46,555 nt of DNA, taken from contig NZ_JAFEUN010000022.1 of assembly GCF_016900895.1 (NCBI RefSeq), forward strand, positions 1 through 46,555, written 5' to 3'. Below, one piece after another: positions 18,498-27,174 of this stretch (position 1 is its first letter; every line of letters starts with the position of its first letter). Under the pieces are notes generated by a model. The model was not told where the DNA came from and did not search any database. It saw nothing but the letters and a program-made list of their open reading frames with translations. Origin of the DNA: Parashewanella hymeniacidonis (GTDB taxonomy: Bacteria > Pseudomonadota > Gammaproteobacteria > Enterobacterales > Shewanellaceae). The translations under genes and the position numbers were made by a program.

Positions 18498-19712
18498 ATG
18501 AAACGTACCGTTATTTTAATGTTAGATTCCTTCGGCATCGGCGCAGCAGGAGATGCTGAAGCTTTTGGTGACGTAGGTGCAAATACTTTTAGTCATATTG
18601 CGAAAGCTTGTGCAGAAGGTAAAGCTAATATCGACCGTGAAGGTGAGCTTAAGCTACCAAACCTTGCAAAATTAGGTTTAGGTCATGCTGCTAAAGAAAG
18701 CACTGGTGCATTCCCTATGGGGTTTGATGACAATGTTGAGCTGATTGGTTCGTATGGTTACGCAGCTGAAATCAGCTCTGGTAAAGATACGCCTAGCGGT
18801 CATTGGGAAATGGCAGGTGTGCCAGTTTTATTTGAATGGGGTTATTTTAGCGATCAAAATAATTCTTTCCCTAAAGAGCTAACAGACAAGATTCTTGAAC
18901 GTGCAGGTTTAGACGGTTTCTTAGGTAACTGCCATGCATCTGGAACAACCATTCTGGAACAGTTAGGCGAAGAGCATATGAGCTCTGGAAAGCCAATTTT
19001 CTATACCTCTGCTGACTCAGTGTTCCAAATTGCTTGTCATGAAGAGACATTCGGCTTAGAAAACCTTTACAAACTGTGTGAAATCACACGTGAAGAGTTA
19101 GAGCCATATAATATTGGTCGTGTAATCGCTCGTCCATTTAATGGTCCGAATGCGAAAGAGTTTGCACGAACAGGTAACCGTCGTGACTTCTCACTTGAGC
19201 CGCCAGCGAAAACAGTACTGCAAAAGCATGCTGAAAATGGTGGTGAAGTTGTCAGTGTCGGTAAAATTGCTGATATCTATGCGCATTGTGGCATTACTAA
19301 AAAAGTGAAAGGCAACGGTCTTGAAGCTTTGTTTGATGCAACACTTGAGCAGGTTAAACAAGCTGGCGATAACACGATTGTATTTACCAACTTCGTAGAT
19401 TTTGACTCACATTACGGTCATCGTCGTGATGTTGCTGGTTATGCCAGAGGTCTTGAGTATTTCGACGCTCGTCTGCCTGAATTGCTTGAAATTCTTAATG
19501 ATGATGACTTTTTATTGCTTACAGCTGATCATGGTTGTGATCCGACATGGCCGGGCACAGATCATACTCGTGAGCATGTTCCTGTATTGGCATATGGTGC
19601 GGGTTTAGGCGCTAAATCTCTAGGCGGACGTGATACGTTTGCTGACATGGGACAGTCAATTGCAAGTTATTACAAATTAGAGCCAATGGAATACGGCCAG
19701 TCATTTTTATAA
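18498..19712 (+). CDS. deoB: Phosphopentomutase
   Basis: DeoB interconverts (deoxy)ribose-1-phosphate and -5-phosphate, linking DeoA and DeoD to DeoC. It is an alkaline-phosphatase-superfamily enzyme. The metal-binding residues are in MLDSFGIGA at the start, in [14 protein letters not shown], and in [19 protein letters not shown]. The ATG at 18498 with GGAAAG upstream gives 404 residues (407 in E. coli). The 10-nt gap to deoA indicates cotranscription. Confidence 0.97.
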   Translation: MKRTVILMLDSFGIGAAGDAEAFGDVGANTFSHIAKACAEGKANIDREGELKLPNLAKLGLGHAAKESTGAFPMGFDDNVELIGSYGYAAEISSGKDTPSGHWEMAGVPVLFEWGYFSDQNNSFPKELTDKILERAGLDGFLGNCHASGTTILEQLGEEHMSSGKPIFYTSADSVFQIACHEETFGLENLYKLCEITREELEPYNIGRVIARPFNGPNAKEFARTGNRRDFSLEPPAKTVLQKHAENGGEVVSVGKIADIYAHCGITKKVKGNGLEALFDATLEQVKQAGDNTIVFTNFVDFDSHYGHRRDVAGYARGLEYFDARLPELLEILNDDDFLLLTADHGCDPTWPGTDHTREHVPVLAYGAGLGAKSLGGRDTFADMGQSIASYYKLEPMEYGQSFL

Positions 19713-19859
19713 ATATTTAATGAGCCTGAAATATCATGCTCATAAGCTGGCCAATCAACACATATCGGGCAGCTTTATAGTGACGAACACGAATAAAATG
19801 GGTAACTTACCCACCAAATTAACATAAGGCATAGACCTTAAAACATAGGGGTTATATCG

Positions 19860-20570
19860 ATGGCAACACCACATATTAATGCTGCTGATGGTGCATTCGC
19901 TGAAACAGTACTTTTTCCAGGCGATCCACTACGCGCTAAGTACATTGCAGAAACTTTCTTAGAGAATGTTGAGCAAGTTACTGACGTTCGTAACATGCTA
20001 GGCTTCACTGGTACCTATAAAGGTACTCGTGTTTCTGTTATGGGGTCAGGTATGGGCATTCCTTCTTGCTCAATCTACGCAACAGAACTAGTAAAAGACT
20101 ACGGTGTTAAAAACTTAATCCGTGTTGGTTCATGTGGCGCAGTCAGCCTTGACGTTAAAGTTCGTGACGTAATCATCGGTATGGGTGCTTGTACAGATTC
20201 ACAAGTAAACCGTTTACGTTTTGGTGGTCAAGACTTCGCAGCTATCGCTGATTACGGTCTACTTTCTGCTGTTGTAAAAGCGGCTGATGAGAAAAACATC
20301 AAACACCTTGTTGGTAATGTATTCTCCGCTGATCTTTTTTACAATCCACTGCCAGAAATGTTCGATACCATGGAAAAAATGGGTATTTTAGGCGTTGAAA
20401 TGGAAGCGGCTGGTCTTTACGGTGTTGCTGCTGAGTACGGTGCAAATGCACTTTGTGTTGTAACTGTTTCTGATCACATCCGTACAGGTGAAGCCGTTTC
20501 ATCAGATGATCGTCAATCTACGTTTAACGAAATGATTGAAATGACGCTAGAAGCAGTTGTAAACCTATAA
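19860..20570 (+). CDS. deoD: Purine nucleoside phosphorylase DeoD
   Basis: DeoD cleaves purine (deoxy)nucleosides with phosphate. The 236-residue protein matches the hexameric DeoD type (239 in E. coli). Visible features are the phosphate-binding arginine region [19 protein letters not shown], and the catalytic aspartate in VSDHIRTGE. It lies 147 bp after deoB. That spacer holds an ATGAGC/GCTCAT hairpin (about 19722-19743) and a palindrome GGGTAACTTACCC (19800-19812), so partly separate control is possible. Confidence 0.97.
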   Translation: MATPHINAADGAFAETVLFPGDPLRAKYIAETFLENVEQVTDVRNMLGFTGTYKGTRVSVMGSGMGIPSCSIYATELVKDYGVKNLIRVGSCGAVSLDVKVRDVIIGMGACTDSQVNRLRFGGQDFAAIADYGLLSAVVKAADEKNIKHLVGNVFSADLFYNPLPEMFDTMEKMGILGVEMEAAGLYGVAAEYGANALCVVTVSDHIRTGEAVSSDDRQSTFNEMIEMTLEAVVNL

Positions 20571-20590
20571 TTTACACTGTTGCTTCATTA

Positions 20591-20616
20591 AAAAAGCCGC
20601 ATTTGCGGCTTTTTTT
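20591..20616. terminator. Terminator between deoD and TonB-C gene
   Basis: The stem AAAAAGCCGCA / TGCGGCTTTTT with a TT loop has T-runs on both strands. It can serve deoD and the convergent TonB-domain gene. Confidence 0.9.
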
Positions 20617-20621
20617 GTAGT

Positions 20622-21710
20622 CTAGATTGGTCTCTTTAATGTGTAATCCAATCTGATTTTCGTCTTTGCTTCAACGACTTCACCATTTACGAACTTGGGT
20701 GCGTAACGCCAATCTTTAAGAGTCTTTATTGAAGCTCTTTCAAAACTTTTACCGCCTTCGCTGTCTAAAATCTCAATATCTTCAACAAAACCGTTTTTAT
20801 TTATGACAAACTCTAATGTGACATAGCCCGTTTTGCCTTTTTTTGCGGCCCAAGTTGGGTAGTGATTTGCAGAGCGATATAATGGTATTTGCTCTTGCAC
20901 ATTATCATCCCAAGGCTTCATTTTACCAATTGCAATACAGTGCGCAGTTGATTTTTTACTCTTGCCTTGTTTTTCATATATAGGAACAAGTCGAGCGTGA
21001 GACGCTAATTTATATGGATGGCTATAATCTAAAACGTCCATTTGTTTTACTACTTCTTCAAATAACGTTGCAGCTTTAGAGTGTTTTTTTTCTGCTTCAT
21101 AAATCCTTGCAACATTGAAGCTGGCTCTTACTCTTTCCATTGAGTTTTCAGGCAGTTTTTCTTTGTAGATTTCGAGGGCTTCTTTGGCAAAACGCCCCAA
21201 TTTTTTACTGTAATACTTTGACGATAGCATTCTAAATGCTTCTAGCTTTACTTTTGCCTCTAATAACTCAGAACCGTCAGCGACATCAATGGCATCTTCA
21301 ATATGTTGATAGGCAATAGACTTAGTTTTCGCTGTTTCTGCAAGTTTGAATTGAGTATCAATGATGTCATTTTTGGATTTTGAGTCTTGAGATAAATAAA
21401 TGCGCAACGCTTTTTGGTATAGTTTATAAGCTATGGCGTGCTGATCTTTCTGTACATTCAGTTCATCAATATGATTTTGAATCGCAGATCCATAATTCAG
21501 CAATAGTGCAGCAATGTTATGGTTATTCTCAGAATATTCTTTCATCCCAAGCTGATAAGCGGACTTTGCAGTATCAACAATAAGTTGCTTATCTTCTCCG
21601 CTTAACGCTTGCTGGTATGTTTTGTAAGATTCTGAAAAACCTTCTGCTTGAGAAGTGGAAGAAAAACTGATAGCGCAAACAAGCAACGGTATTGAAATGT
21701 TCTTTAACAT
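20622..21710 (-). CDS. Periplasmic protein with TonB C-terminal domain
   Basis: This 362-residue protein has a cleavable signal peptide (ISIPLLVCAISFSSTSQAEG). A central helical region of about 230 residues has TPR-like repeats (AKSAYQLGMKEYSENNHNIA, FNVARIYEAEKKHSKAATLF). The C-terminal TonB domain spans about 275-360, with YPTWAAKKGKTGYVTLEF and the end motif LKDWRYAPKFVNGE. TonB domains normally bind outer-membrane receptors, but there is no N-terminal membrane anchor or ExbBD partner here. It may bind envelope partners without transducing energy. It replaces the yjjJ/lplA genes found at this place in E. coli. Exact role unknown. Confidence 0.8.
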   Translation of the reverse strand: MLKNISIPLLVCAISFSSTSQAEGFSESYKTYQQALSGEDKQLIVDTAKSAYQLGMKEYSENNHNIAALLLNYGSAIQNHIDELNVQKDQHAIAYKLYQKALRIYLSQDSKSKNDIIDTQFKLAETAKTKSIAYQHIEDAIDVADGSELLEAKVKLEAFRMLSSKYYSKKLGRFAKEALEIYKEKLPENSMERVRASFNVARIYEAEKKHSKAATLFEEVVKQMDVLDYSHPYKLASHARLVPIYEKQGKSKKSTAHCIAIGKMKPWDDNVQEQIPLYRSANHYPTWAAKKGKTGYVTLEFVINKNGFVEDIEILDSEGGKSFERASIKTLKDWRYAPKFVNGEVVEAKTKIRLDYTLKRPI

Positions 21711-21861
21711 GATAAGTCCTTTTTTGGAGTATGCTATCTAAATGTGACCTGATGTTAAAAAATATTTAGTGATAATACTAGGGGCTGTTGACCTTTGTTG
21801 ATATTTTCAGCAATGATTATTTTTGACGATAACAAAGCGGAACAAGCGTTATTTAGTTATT

Positions 21862-22129
21862 CTATCCGCATGATACTTGAAGATGCATGTTTCAGGACTT
21901 TTTCAGCGCCAATTCTTTGAGGCGCATTAGCGAAGGAATATCGGGATTCTTTCGATCTAATGTAACAAAGAAGAATTGGCGCTGAGAAGTCCACGCAGTG
22001 CGAGTTGCACAGCTTGTTACTCTTCGTTGCCAGTGCTAACAATAGCTCACTATTGCCGCACACCGTCGCCTTGATTAACAAGTTGTGCATTCTCGCTGAA
22101 ATCGAGCATCTTCAGGTATCATGGGTATA
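21862..22129. repeat. Nested inverted-repeat element (~268 bp)
   Basis: The outer ends are inverted repeats of about 33 bp. Their cores ATGATACTTGAAGATGC (21870-21886) and GCATCTTCAGGTATCAT (22106-22122) pair with one mismatch, and TTTCAG/CTGAAA extends them inward. Inside are two further folds. The first pairs GGACTTTTTCAGCGCC AATTCTT with AAGAATTGGCGCTGAGAAGTCC and encloses CATTAG/CTAATG and GAAGGAATATC/GATTCTTTC. The second pairs GCACAGCTTGTTA with TAACAAGTTGTGC and encloses a CAATAG-CTCA-CTATTG hairpin. No target duplication is evident at its ends. The 77-codon frame inside it is not a gene. It looks like a dispersed palindromic repeat or a structured RNA element. Confidence 0.75.
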
Positions 22130-22181
22130 AATGAGCGCAGTGACAATGCAGATAGCGTTAAAAATAACCATTACCCTACGG

Positions 22182-22278
22182 GCTGAGTCTAAATCGCCTT
22201 ACTCTGTGTTGAAAATAGTTTACTTAGATGACTAAACTGCACTATTTCCGCCTCGATTAAGGCGATTTATTGCTCAGC
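22182..22278. repeat. Second inverted-repeat element (~97 bp)
   Basis: GCTGAGTCTAAATCGCCTTA (22182-22201) pairs with the arm at 22258-22278, which begins TAAGGCGATTTA and ends CTCAGC, apart from one extra base and two mismatches. The centre contains a weaker fold, AATAGTTTA with TAAACT...CTATT. It lies 52 bp beyond the nested element and may be part of the same composite. Confidence 0.65.
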
Positions 22279-22312
22279 TTAATTATTAAACAAAGATCAA
22301 CGGCTCCTACTG

Positions 22313-23084
22313 TCATTTAAGTCTTTTTGTTATGCGAAGAAAGTTCGCTCTTTTTATTGATAGTGAACGGCTCAACAACATTCCTATAATTACCGAGAGT
22401 AAAAGCAGTAATTGTTGTTGCTCAGCGTTGTGTTTAATGTCCTTTCTCAGTACTGCTAGAAATGATGATTCATTTAATCTCAGCTCTACATAGCCGATGC
22501 TTTTTTTATTCAAAATTACTTTTTTTATGTATGGTGTAAATGCAGCCAGGTTTTGCTGACGTAAGCATTCACCAGAGGGGTATTGACAATCTCAAACTCC
22601 CGTTTATTGGCATTTATAACTACAAGCTTGCCATTGTTTTGTGACACAAGTACCACCCCGCAAGTAAGTTTCACTGTTTATTTGAAAAGTCAATACGGGG
22701 CTGGTGAATGGTTACTTGCTGACTTCTCTTACTATCTTTTATGACTTGGTGATCGCATTGTGCAAATGCCACTCTACTGCCTTTAGCATCATAAATGGCT
22801 GCTGAAATGACTCTAGGATCTTGGGTTACACTTTCTACTAACCATTGCAGCTGAGATGTTTTTTGGTTTTGCAATGCAGAACTTGCTGCGTAAGTCACAT
22901 TGTCTAAAAGAAGGTGTGACATTTTACTGGCTTGTTTTTCTAGTAAAGATTCTGATTGTAAAAAGTTTGCTTGCCACAGTTGAATAGTAATTGCGATGAG
23001 CGCTACAGCAACGGCAAATTGGACGAGCAAACTGAATTTATGACTTTTTTTTAGTTTTTTAAGATGTAACACTAAACACCTCAT
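22313..23084 (-). pseudogene. ytjB: ytjB (smp/AhpA) disrupted by the 155-bp element
   Basis: The N-terminal part (23084 down to 22716) encodes a short cytoplasmic start, a membrane helix (LLVQFAVAVALIAITIQLW) and a periplasmic domain with ISAAIYDAKGSRVAFA. The frame then runs into the inserted element and stops after 14 foreign codons. The C-terminal part resumes at 22560 and reads through IGYVELRLNESSF and the second membrane helix LLLLLSVIIGMLLSRSL to the stop at 22313. Deleting the 155-bp element plus one 8-bp duplication (163 bp, a +1 shift) joins ...SKRSQQ to NLAAFTPY in frame and gives about 203 residues from Met at 23084, or 217 from the upstream ATG at 23126. E. coli YtjB has 214 residues, the same two-helix layout and the same divergent position beside serB. 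Confidence 0.9.
22561..22715 (-). mobile_element. 155-bp IS66-like MITE, copy 2
   Basis: This is the same 155-bp element as at 10642-10796, in opposite orientation and with no difference found when read base by base. It is flanked by a different perfect 8-bp duplication, TTGCTGAC (22553-22560 and 22716-22723), proving an independent insertion event. It lies inside ytjB. Identity of the two copies implies recent movement. Confidence 0.93.
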
Positions 23085-23116
23085 TAGATAATAAAAAAAT
23101 TGGAATAGTTGATAGT

Positions 23117-24085
23117 ATGAGCGCATTGTTTAACTGGTTAAAAAACTCTTTAGATAGTCAATTTTTGGGACTGACAAACCAGGTTACTCGCTATCAAGAA
23201 GGACAGACTCCTTTTTCATCACCTAAGATACTACGCCTTGTCTGGAAGGATAATCAACTTGAGAATGATATTGAGCATTGGCTGGAATCACTCAAAGCCG
23301 GTTTTCATATTTGTACCTTAAAACGCAACCAAGCATTAAACGGCATTGAAATTTGTTTAACTCAAGGTATTACAGTCGATCAATTAAATTCATTGAAATT
23401 AAGCGCTGAAGTAGAGGTTTTTGAAATTAAGGAGCCATTACCTCAACTTAACTTACCAGGTGTGCTGGTTATGGATATGGATTCCACAGCTATTCAGATT
23501 GAATGTATTGATGAGCTTGCAAAGATGGCAGGTGTAGGTGAAGCGGTATCACAAGTCACTGAGAAAGCAATGGCTGGTGAACTCGATTTTGAAGAAAGCC
23601 TAAGAGAGAGGGTTAGTAAATTAAAAGGTACTCCATTTTCTATTGTTGAGGATTTGATCTCTCAATTACCGTTGACTGCAGGGTTGACTTCAATGTGTTA
23701 TGAACTTCAAAAACACAACTGGAAAATTGCACTCGCATCAGGTGGCTTCACGCCTTTTGTTAACAGCCTAAAGAATCAATTGAACCTCAGCGCAGCATAT
23801 GCAAATCATCTAGAAGTCGAGAAGGAAACATTAACTGGGAAAGTGTTAGGTAAAGTCGTTGATGCGAACTTTAAAGCAGAAGTGATCTCACTATTATCTA
23901 GAGAGTCAGACATAAGTGAACAACAAACGGTTGCAATTGGCGATGGTGCGAATGATATTCCCATGCTCGAAAGGGCTAAGATTGGTGTCGCATTTCATGC
24001 AAAAGAATTAGTTAATGAAAACTCAAATTTTCAAATAAAGCATCTAGGGCTAGGCGTTTTATTGTATTTGGTTGAGATTAAGTAA
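23117..24085 (+). CDS. serB: Phosphoserine phosphatase
   Basis: SerB catalyses the last step of serine synthesis, hydrolysing phosphoserine. It is a HAD-superfamily enzyme of 322 residues, the same as in E. coli. The nucleophile motif DMDST has D120 and D122. ASGGFTPF gives motif II, and GDGANDIPML gives motif III/IV. An N-terminal ACT-like region of about 110 residues precedes the catalytic domain. The start lies 32 bp from the likely ytjB start on the other strand. This divergent pair is conserved in E. coli. Confidence 0.97.
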   Translation: MSALFNWLKNSLDSQFLGLTNQVTRYQEGQTPFSSPKILRLVWKDNQLENDIEHWLESLKAGFHICTLKRNQALNGIEICLTQGITVDQLNSLKLSAEVEVFEIKEPLPQLNLPGVLVMDMDSTAIQIECIDELAKMAGVGEAVSQVTEKAMAGELDFEESLRERVSKLKGTPFSIVEDLISQLPLTAGLTSMCYELQKHNWKIALASGGFTPFVNSLKNQLNLSAAYANHLEVEKETLTGKVLGKVVDANFKAEVISLLSRESDISEQQTVAIGDGANDIPMLERAKIGVAFHAKELVNENSNFQIKHLGLGVLLYLVEIK

Positions 24086-24104
24086 GGTAAATATAGATAA
24101 AACA

Positions 24105-24127
24105 GCCGTACTCATGATAAGTACGGC
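24105..24127. terminator. Terminator between serB and small convergent gene
   Basis: The perfect stem GCCGTACT / AGTACGGC with a CATGATA loop is followed by TGTTTTATC on the minus strand. It best serves the gene at 24139-24411 and may also serve serB. Confidence 0.7.
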
Positions 24128-24138
24128 CTTAATCTGTG

Positions 24139-24411
24139 TTATGCGCCCATTTTCACCGTAAAGTTCGGTTTATTTTTTTTGCGGCGCTTTATCGGTGGGA
24201 AATAGCCAGCCATTGAATGAAAATCAAAAAACTCTCTTGAAGACTCATCTTGATGTTCTTTTTCCTCCTCTTCTTCATCGTCGAAAATAAGATAAGACTT
24301 ACCGGAAATCATTAACTGTAATGCTGAATTTCTACCTCTTTTTGAACCCATTTCAATAATGGGTTCTGATGACGTAAACATGGTGCGTGTAATTGAAACC
24401 ATGATGCACAC
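24139..24411 (-). CDS. Small hypothetical protein with acidic run
   Basis: I do not recognise this protein. It has up to 90 residues; Met4 is an equally good start. Visible features are a first half with MGSKRGRNSALQLMISGKSY, a strongly acidic run DDEEEEEKEHQDESS at about 44-58, and a basic tail IKRRKKNKPNF. It has no signal peptide or membrane helix. It lies between serB and the PlzC-like gene on the minus strand with its own terminator, which favours a real gene. A serB/PlzC neighbourhood gives no clear functional clue. Confidence 0.6.
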   Translation of the reverse strand: MCIMVSITRTMFTSSEPIIEMGSKRGRNSALQLMISGKSYLIFDDEEEEEKEHQDESSREFFDFHSMAGYFPPIKRRKKNKPNFTVKMGA

Positions 24412-24603
24412 CTCTATAACTTACCAAACCAGTCCTTTGAGTACGAATCCGATGCTCATCAACTCATCAGAGATACGTTAGCTCGAATGTTACTCAACAT
24501 TAATTCTAAATAAATTAAAATTAATTTCGAGGTTTACCTTATACATAGACAGTATTCTATATCCTTCAATGATATATAGGCGGGAATCTAAATTTAATTT
24601 AAT

Positions 24604-26967
24604 TTAGGGGACATATTGAGCTAATAATTTAGCTTCGGAAGTGACATCGAGAATGTCACCAACACCAATGGTATTCCAGAGTTTTTCATCTAAAATTTTA
24701 GCTTTATGTGCAGCATGAACAGCAATGTAATCACGCTCTTGTGCAATATAGCGATTATCAGGTTTTCCTGTTACTCCATAAAAGACTCTGAGCGCAATAA
24801 AACGTCCTGTATCTTTGCTCTGTTCAATAAAGCGTTTTTTGTGTTGTTTCGTTTTGAATTGATCCGCTCTCATACAGTGCAATTGAAATTGCCCGCGGGA
24901 TTGGTTGGTTAAACGTAAGAACAAGTCTACAGAAACCATTTCATTGGTTGATTTCATTTTACGAAGCGCATTTAAAATTATGGGTTTAAATAAACCTTGT
25001 TTGAATATTGGCGCTAAGTTGTACTCCATTCCATTCGCTACTCCGGCGGAGAACAAATCTGTTATCTCGTTATTTTGCGTGGAGACACCAACAGCGGAAA
25101 GCTTGGCAGATTTTTTTGTTTTTTCGATGAAGAATGGCGTTGATGGTAATTTTCGCATCAATAAATTTTTCATGCCATCAGATAGCTCTTTAACATTATC
25201 ATCACTGTCAGAGAGTTGTTTGAGCTTTTCTTGATTATGAATAATCAGGCGATTGAGAAATTCTACACCAACGTGAGGTTCATGACCGATATTTGCCGCA
25301 AGGTGTAATTGTTTACCATTCTTTCTTTTTTTAACGATTCGATAAGGGAGCTCGACAAGCTGAGCTTTACCTGCAAGAGTCTGTAGTTTAGGAAGGGCAA
25401 TCTTTATCGATTGAGTTTCGTCCAAATTACAAGGCTCAGTAAAAATGACTTGAAGCCCTTTCGTCGATATATCACCAGTAATACCAGAAAAGCTTTTATC
25501 TCCTTGAGTAATATCAACTTGAGTCTTAAATGAGTATCTAGGTTCTTGTCGTCGCTCGGTAAAATTTAGTGAAATACTTTTTATTTTATTTTTAGCTTCT
25601 TTCGCTTGAGCAAAAACCTTCAGTTCATTGGGGCTGGCTTGGCTTTTTACGTTTTGGAGTGTTTCCAGTGCCACGTCACTGGTTAAATCGATAAGATTAA
25701 TAACATGACTGAACTGGGAAAGCTGTTGCTCTACTAAAGGTGAGTAGTGGCTATCATCGCCGGGTAAGACGGCTGTTTTGTAAGTTTGCTCATGGTCAAT
25801 ACTTTCAAGCTTCAGCCTAAAAATTTTAAAGCTGGATTTATTAGCGCCAAATTTAAAAAACAATTCGGTGAAGTTAGAACTCATTAACTCTGCGAGTGTT
25901 GCACTGTAAAAGTAGAGCGTTTCTCGCACGTTATGAGTGAAGCAAAAAAGTAAATTATGCTCAAAATTGTGTGGATCAGCCTGAAGTTGGCTTAATCGAG
26001 TTGAAGATAGCGTTTGAGACAATTGGCAAATGTCTCTTTCATCGTTAAAAAATCTTTTCAATCCTTGGTTTTCAGCACTAAGTAAACAATGGCTGATAAC
26101 TTTTTTAGTTGAGTTTAAGAACAGCGGTAAATTTCGATAATGCGGCAAATAATGGCGTTCATAACCTAAGCCAAGTGTGTTTGTATAGACTTCATTGACA
26201 TCAACTTTGTAGCGGAACTTATAACCTCGTATCAAGTTGGTCAGAATCTTTACCAGATCATCCGAACCATTGACTCGCTTTAACCTAAAAATGGCGTGTT
26301 CACCATCTAATGTGGAATCAACGATTTCATATTCAATGCCTTGATGGAGATCTTCGTAATAATACTCTTCATTCAGCTCATGTAATTTCAAGAGAATAGG
26401 CTGGTTTATATCAAGGCTATGTTTGGCTGAAACTTTAATTCTTGCACCGCCAACAGATAAGTCTATTGTTGTCCCTTTAGCTTCTGTTCTGCCCGACTGA
26501 GAAGCCGTGATTTGGATGCTGTAATTCATTCGCTCTTCACAGCGATTGAAATAAGTACCAAGTACAACGCCTGGCACAATAAAACTATCATCAGAAACGT
26601 TTTGAGCATCTTGCTTATGCGAAGTCAGTCTACTTCGATGCTCTTGTATCACCTCTTCGTAAACACCAACGGTGTATTGTTGTTGATAACGGATAAGTGC
26701 AGCAAAAAAACTCTGTTTTGCTGGTTCGTCTAACATGTGAGTCTGTTGATTAAACTCGACTGCTTCACACGCTAACTCTGTTTTATCACGTAAATCGATA
26801 ATGCGACTGCAATGTCCAGCCAATCGATTGAGTTCCATTTTTAATAAAAAGCGATTAGTACTTGTTTCAGACGCCGTGAGCTTATCGAACATATCAGAAA
26901 AGTCAGGCTCCATTAATAATGGTTTGAGCTGTTCGATTAATGCACTTTTTACTTCTTCAAAACTCAT
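24604..26967 (-). CDS. PlzC-like double PilZ-domain protein
   Basis: This 787-residue cytoplasmic protein has two PilZ c-di-GMP-binding motifs. The first has R142-xxx-R146 with DLSVGG at 169-174. The second has R473-xxx-R477 with DISTKG at 499-504. Both RxxxR and DxSxxG signatures are intact, so both domains could bind c-di-GMP. A region of about 230 residues between them (about 240-460) and a C-terminal region of about 230 residues have no family I recognise. V. cholerae PlzC, as I remember it, is of similar length and also lies between serB and radA, so this is probably its orthologue. The effector target is unknown. Confidence 0.85.
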   Translation of the reverse strand: MSFEEVKSALIEQLKPLLMEPDFSDMFDKLTASETSTNRFLLKMELNRLAGHCSRIIDLRDKTELACEAVEFNQQTHMLDEPAKQSFFAALIRYQQQYTVGVYEEVIQEHRSRLTSHKQDAQNVSDDSFIVPGVVLGTYFNRCEERMNYSIQITASQSGRTEAKGTTIDLSVGGARIKVSAKHSLDINQPILLKLHELNEEYYYEDLHQGIEYEIVDSTLDGEHAIFRLKRVNGSDDLVKILTNLIRGYKFRYKVDVNEVYTNTLGLGYERHYLPHYRNLPLFLNSTKKVISHCLLSAENQGLKRFFNDERDICQLSQTLSSTRLSQLQADPHNFEHNLLFCFTHNVRETLYFYSATLAELMSSNFTELFFKFGANKSSFKIFRLKLESIDHEQTYKTAVLPGDDSHYSPLVEQQLSQFSHVINLIDLTSDVALETLQNVKSQASPNELKVFAQAKEAKNKIKSISLNFTERRQEPRYSFKTQVDITQGDKSFSGITGDISTKGLQVIFTEPCNLDETQSIKIALPKLQTLAGKAQLVELPYRIVKKRKNGKQLHLAANIGHEPHVGVEFLNRLIIHNQEKLKQLSDSDDNVKELSDGMKNLLMRKLPSTPFFIEKTKKSAKLSAVGVSTQNNEITDLFSAGVANGMEYNLAPIFKQGLFKPIILNALRKMKSTNEMVSVDLFLRLTNQSRGQFQLHCMRADQFKTKQHKKRFIEQSKDTGRFIALRVFYGVTGKPDNRYIAQERDYIAVHAAHKAKILDEKLWNTIGVGDILDVTSEAKLLAQYVP

Positions 26968-27174
26968 GTGTCGATTCTTTGTCGTGATAAATTGATGTCA
27001 GCCTGATAGGCTTAGCTATTAAGTTTGTTACGGTTTTCAGTCTAGCACTGAAATCTAAAGCATATCTTGATTTAGACAGGTAAAATAAAGCAAAACTAAT
27101 GCCAGTAAATAAAGTGTTAATTATTTATAGCTGGTAGTTTAACCGACATTAAGTAGAGAAAATACTCAAAGTTT

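Noticed and set aside
19713-19859. Possible purine riboswitch before deoD
   Set aside because: The spacer has two short hairpins but none of the conserved purine-aptamer loop motifs, and deoD would be an unusual target.
21857-22090. 77-codon minus-strand frame
   Set aside because: It lies wholly inside the nested inverted-repeat element, has no good ribosome-binding site and no recognisable domain.
22671-23126. 151-residue complete-looking membrane protein
   Set aside because: Its last 14 codons are translated from the inserted 155-bp element; it is the truncated N-terminal part of ytjB.
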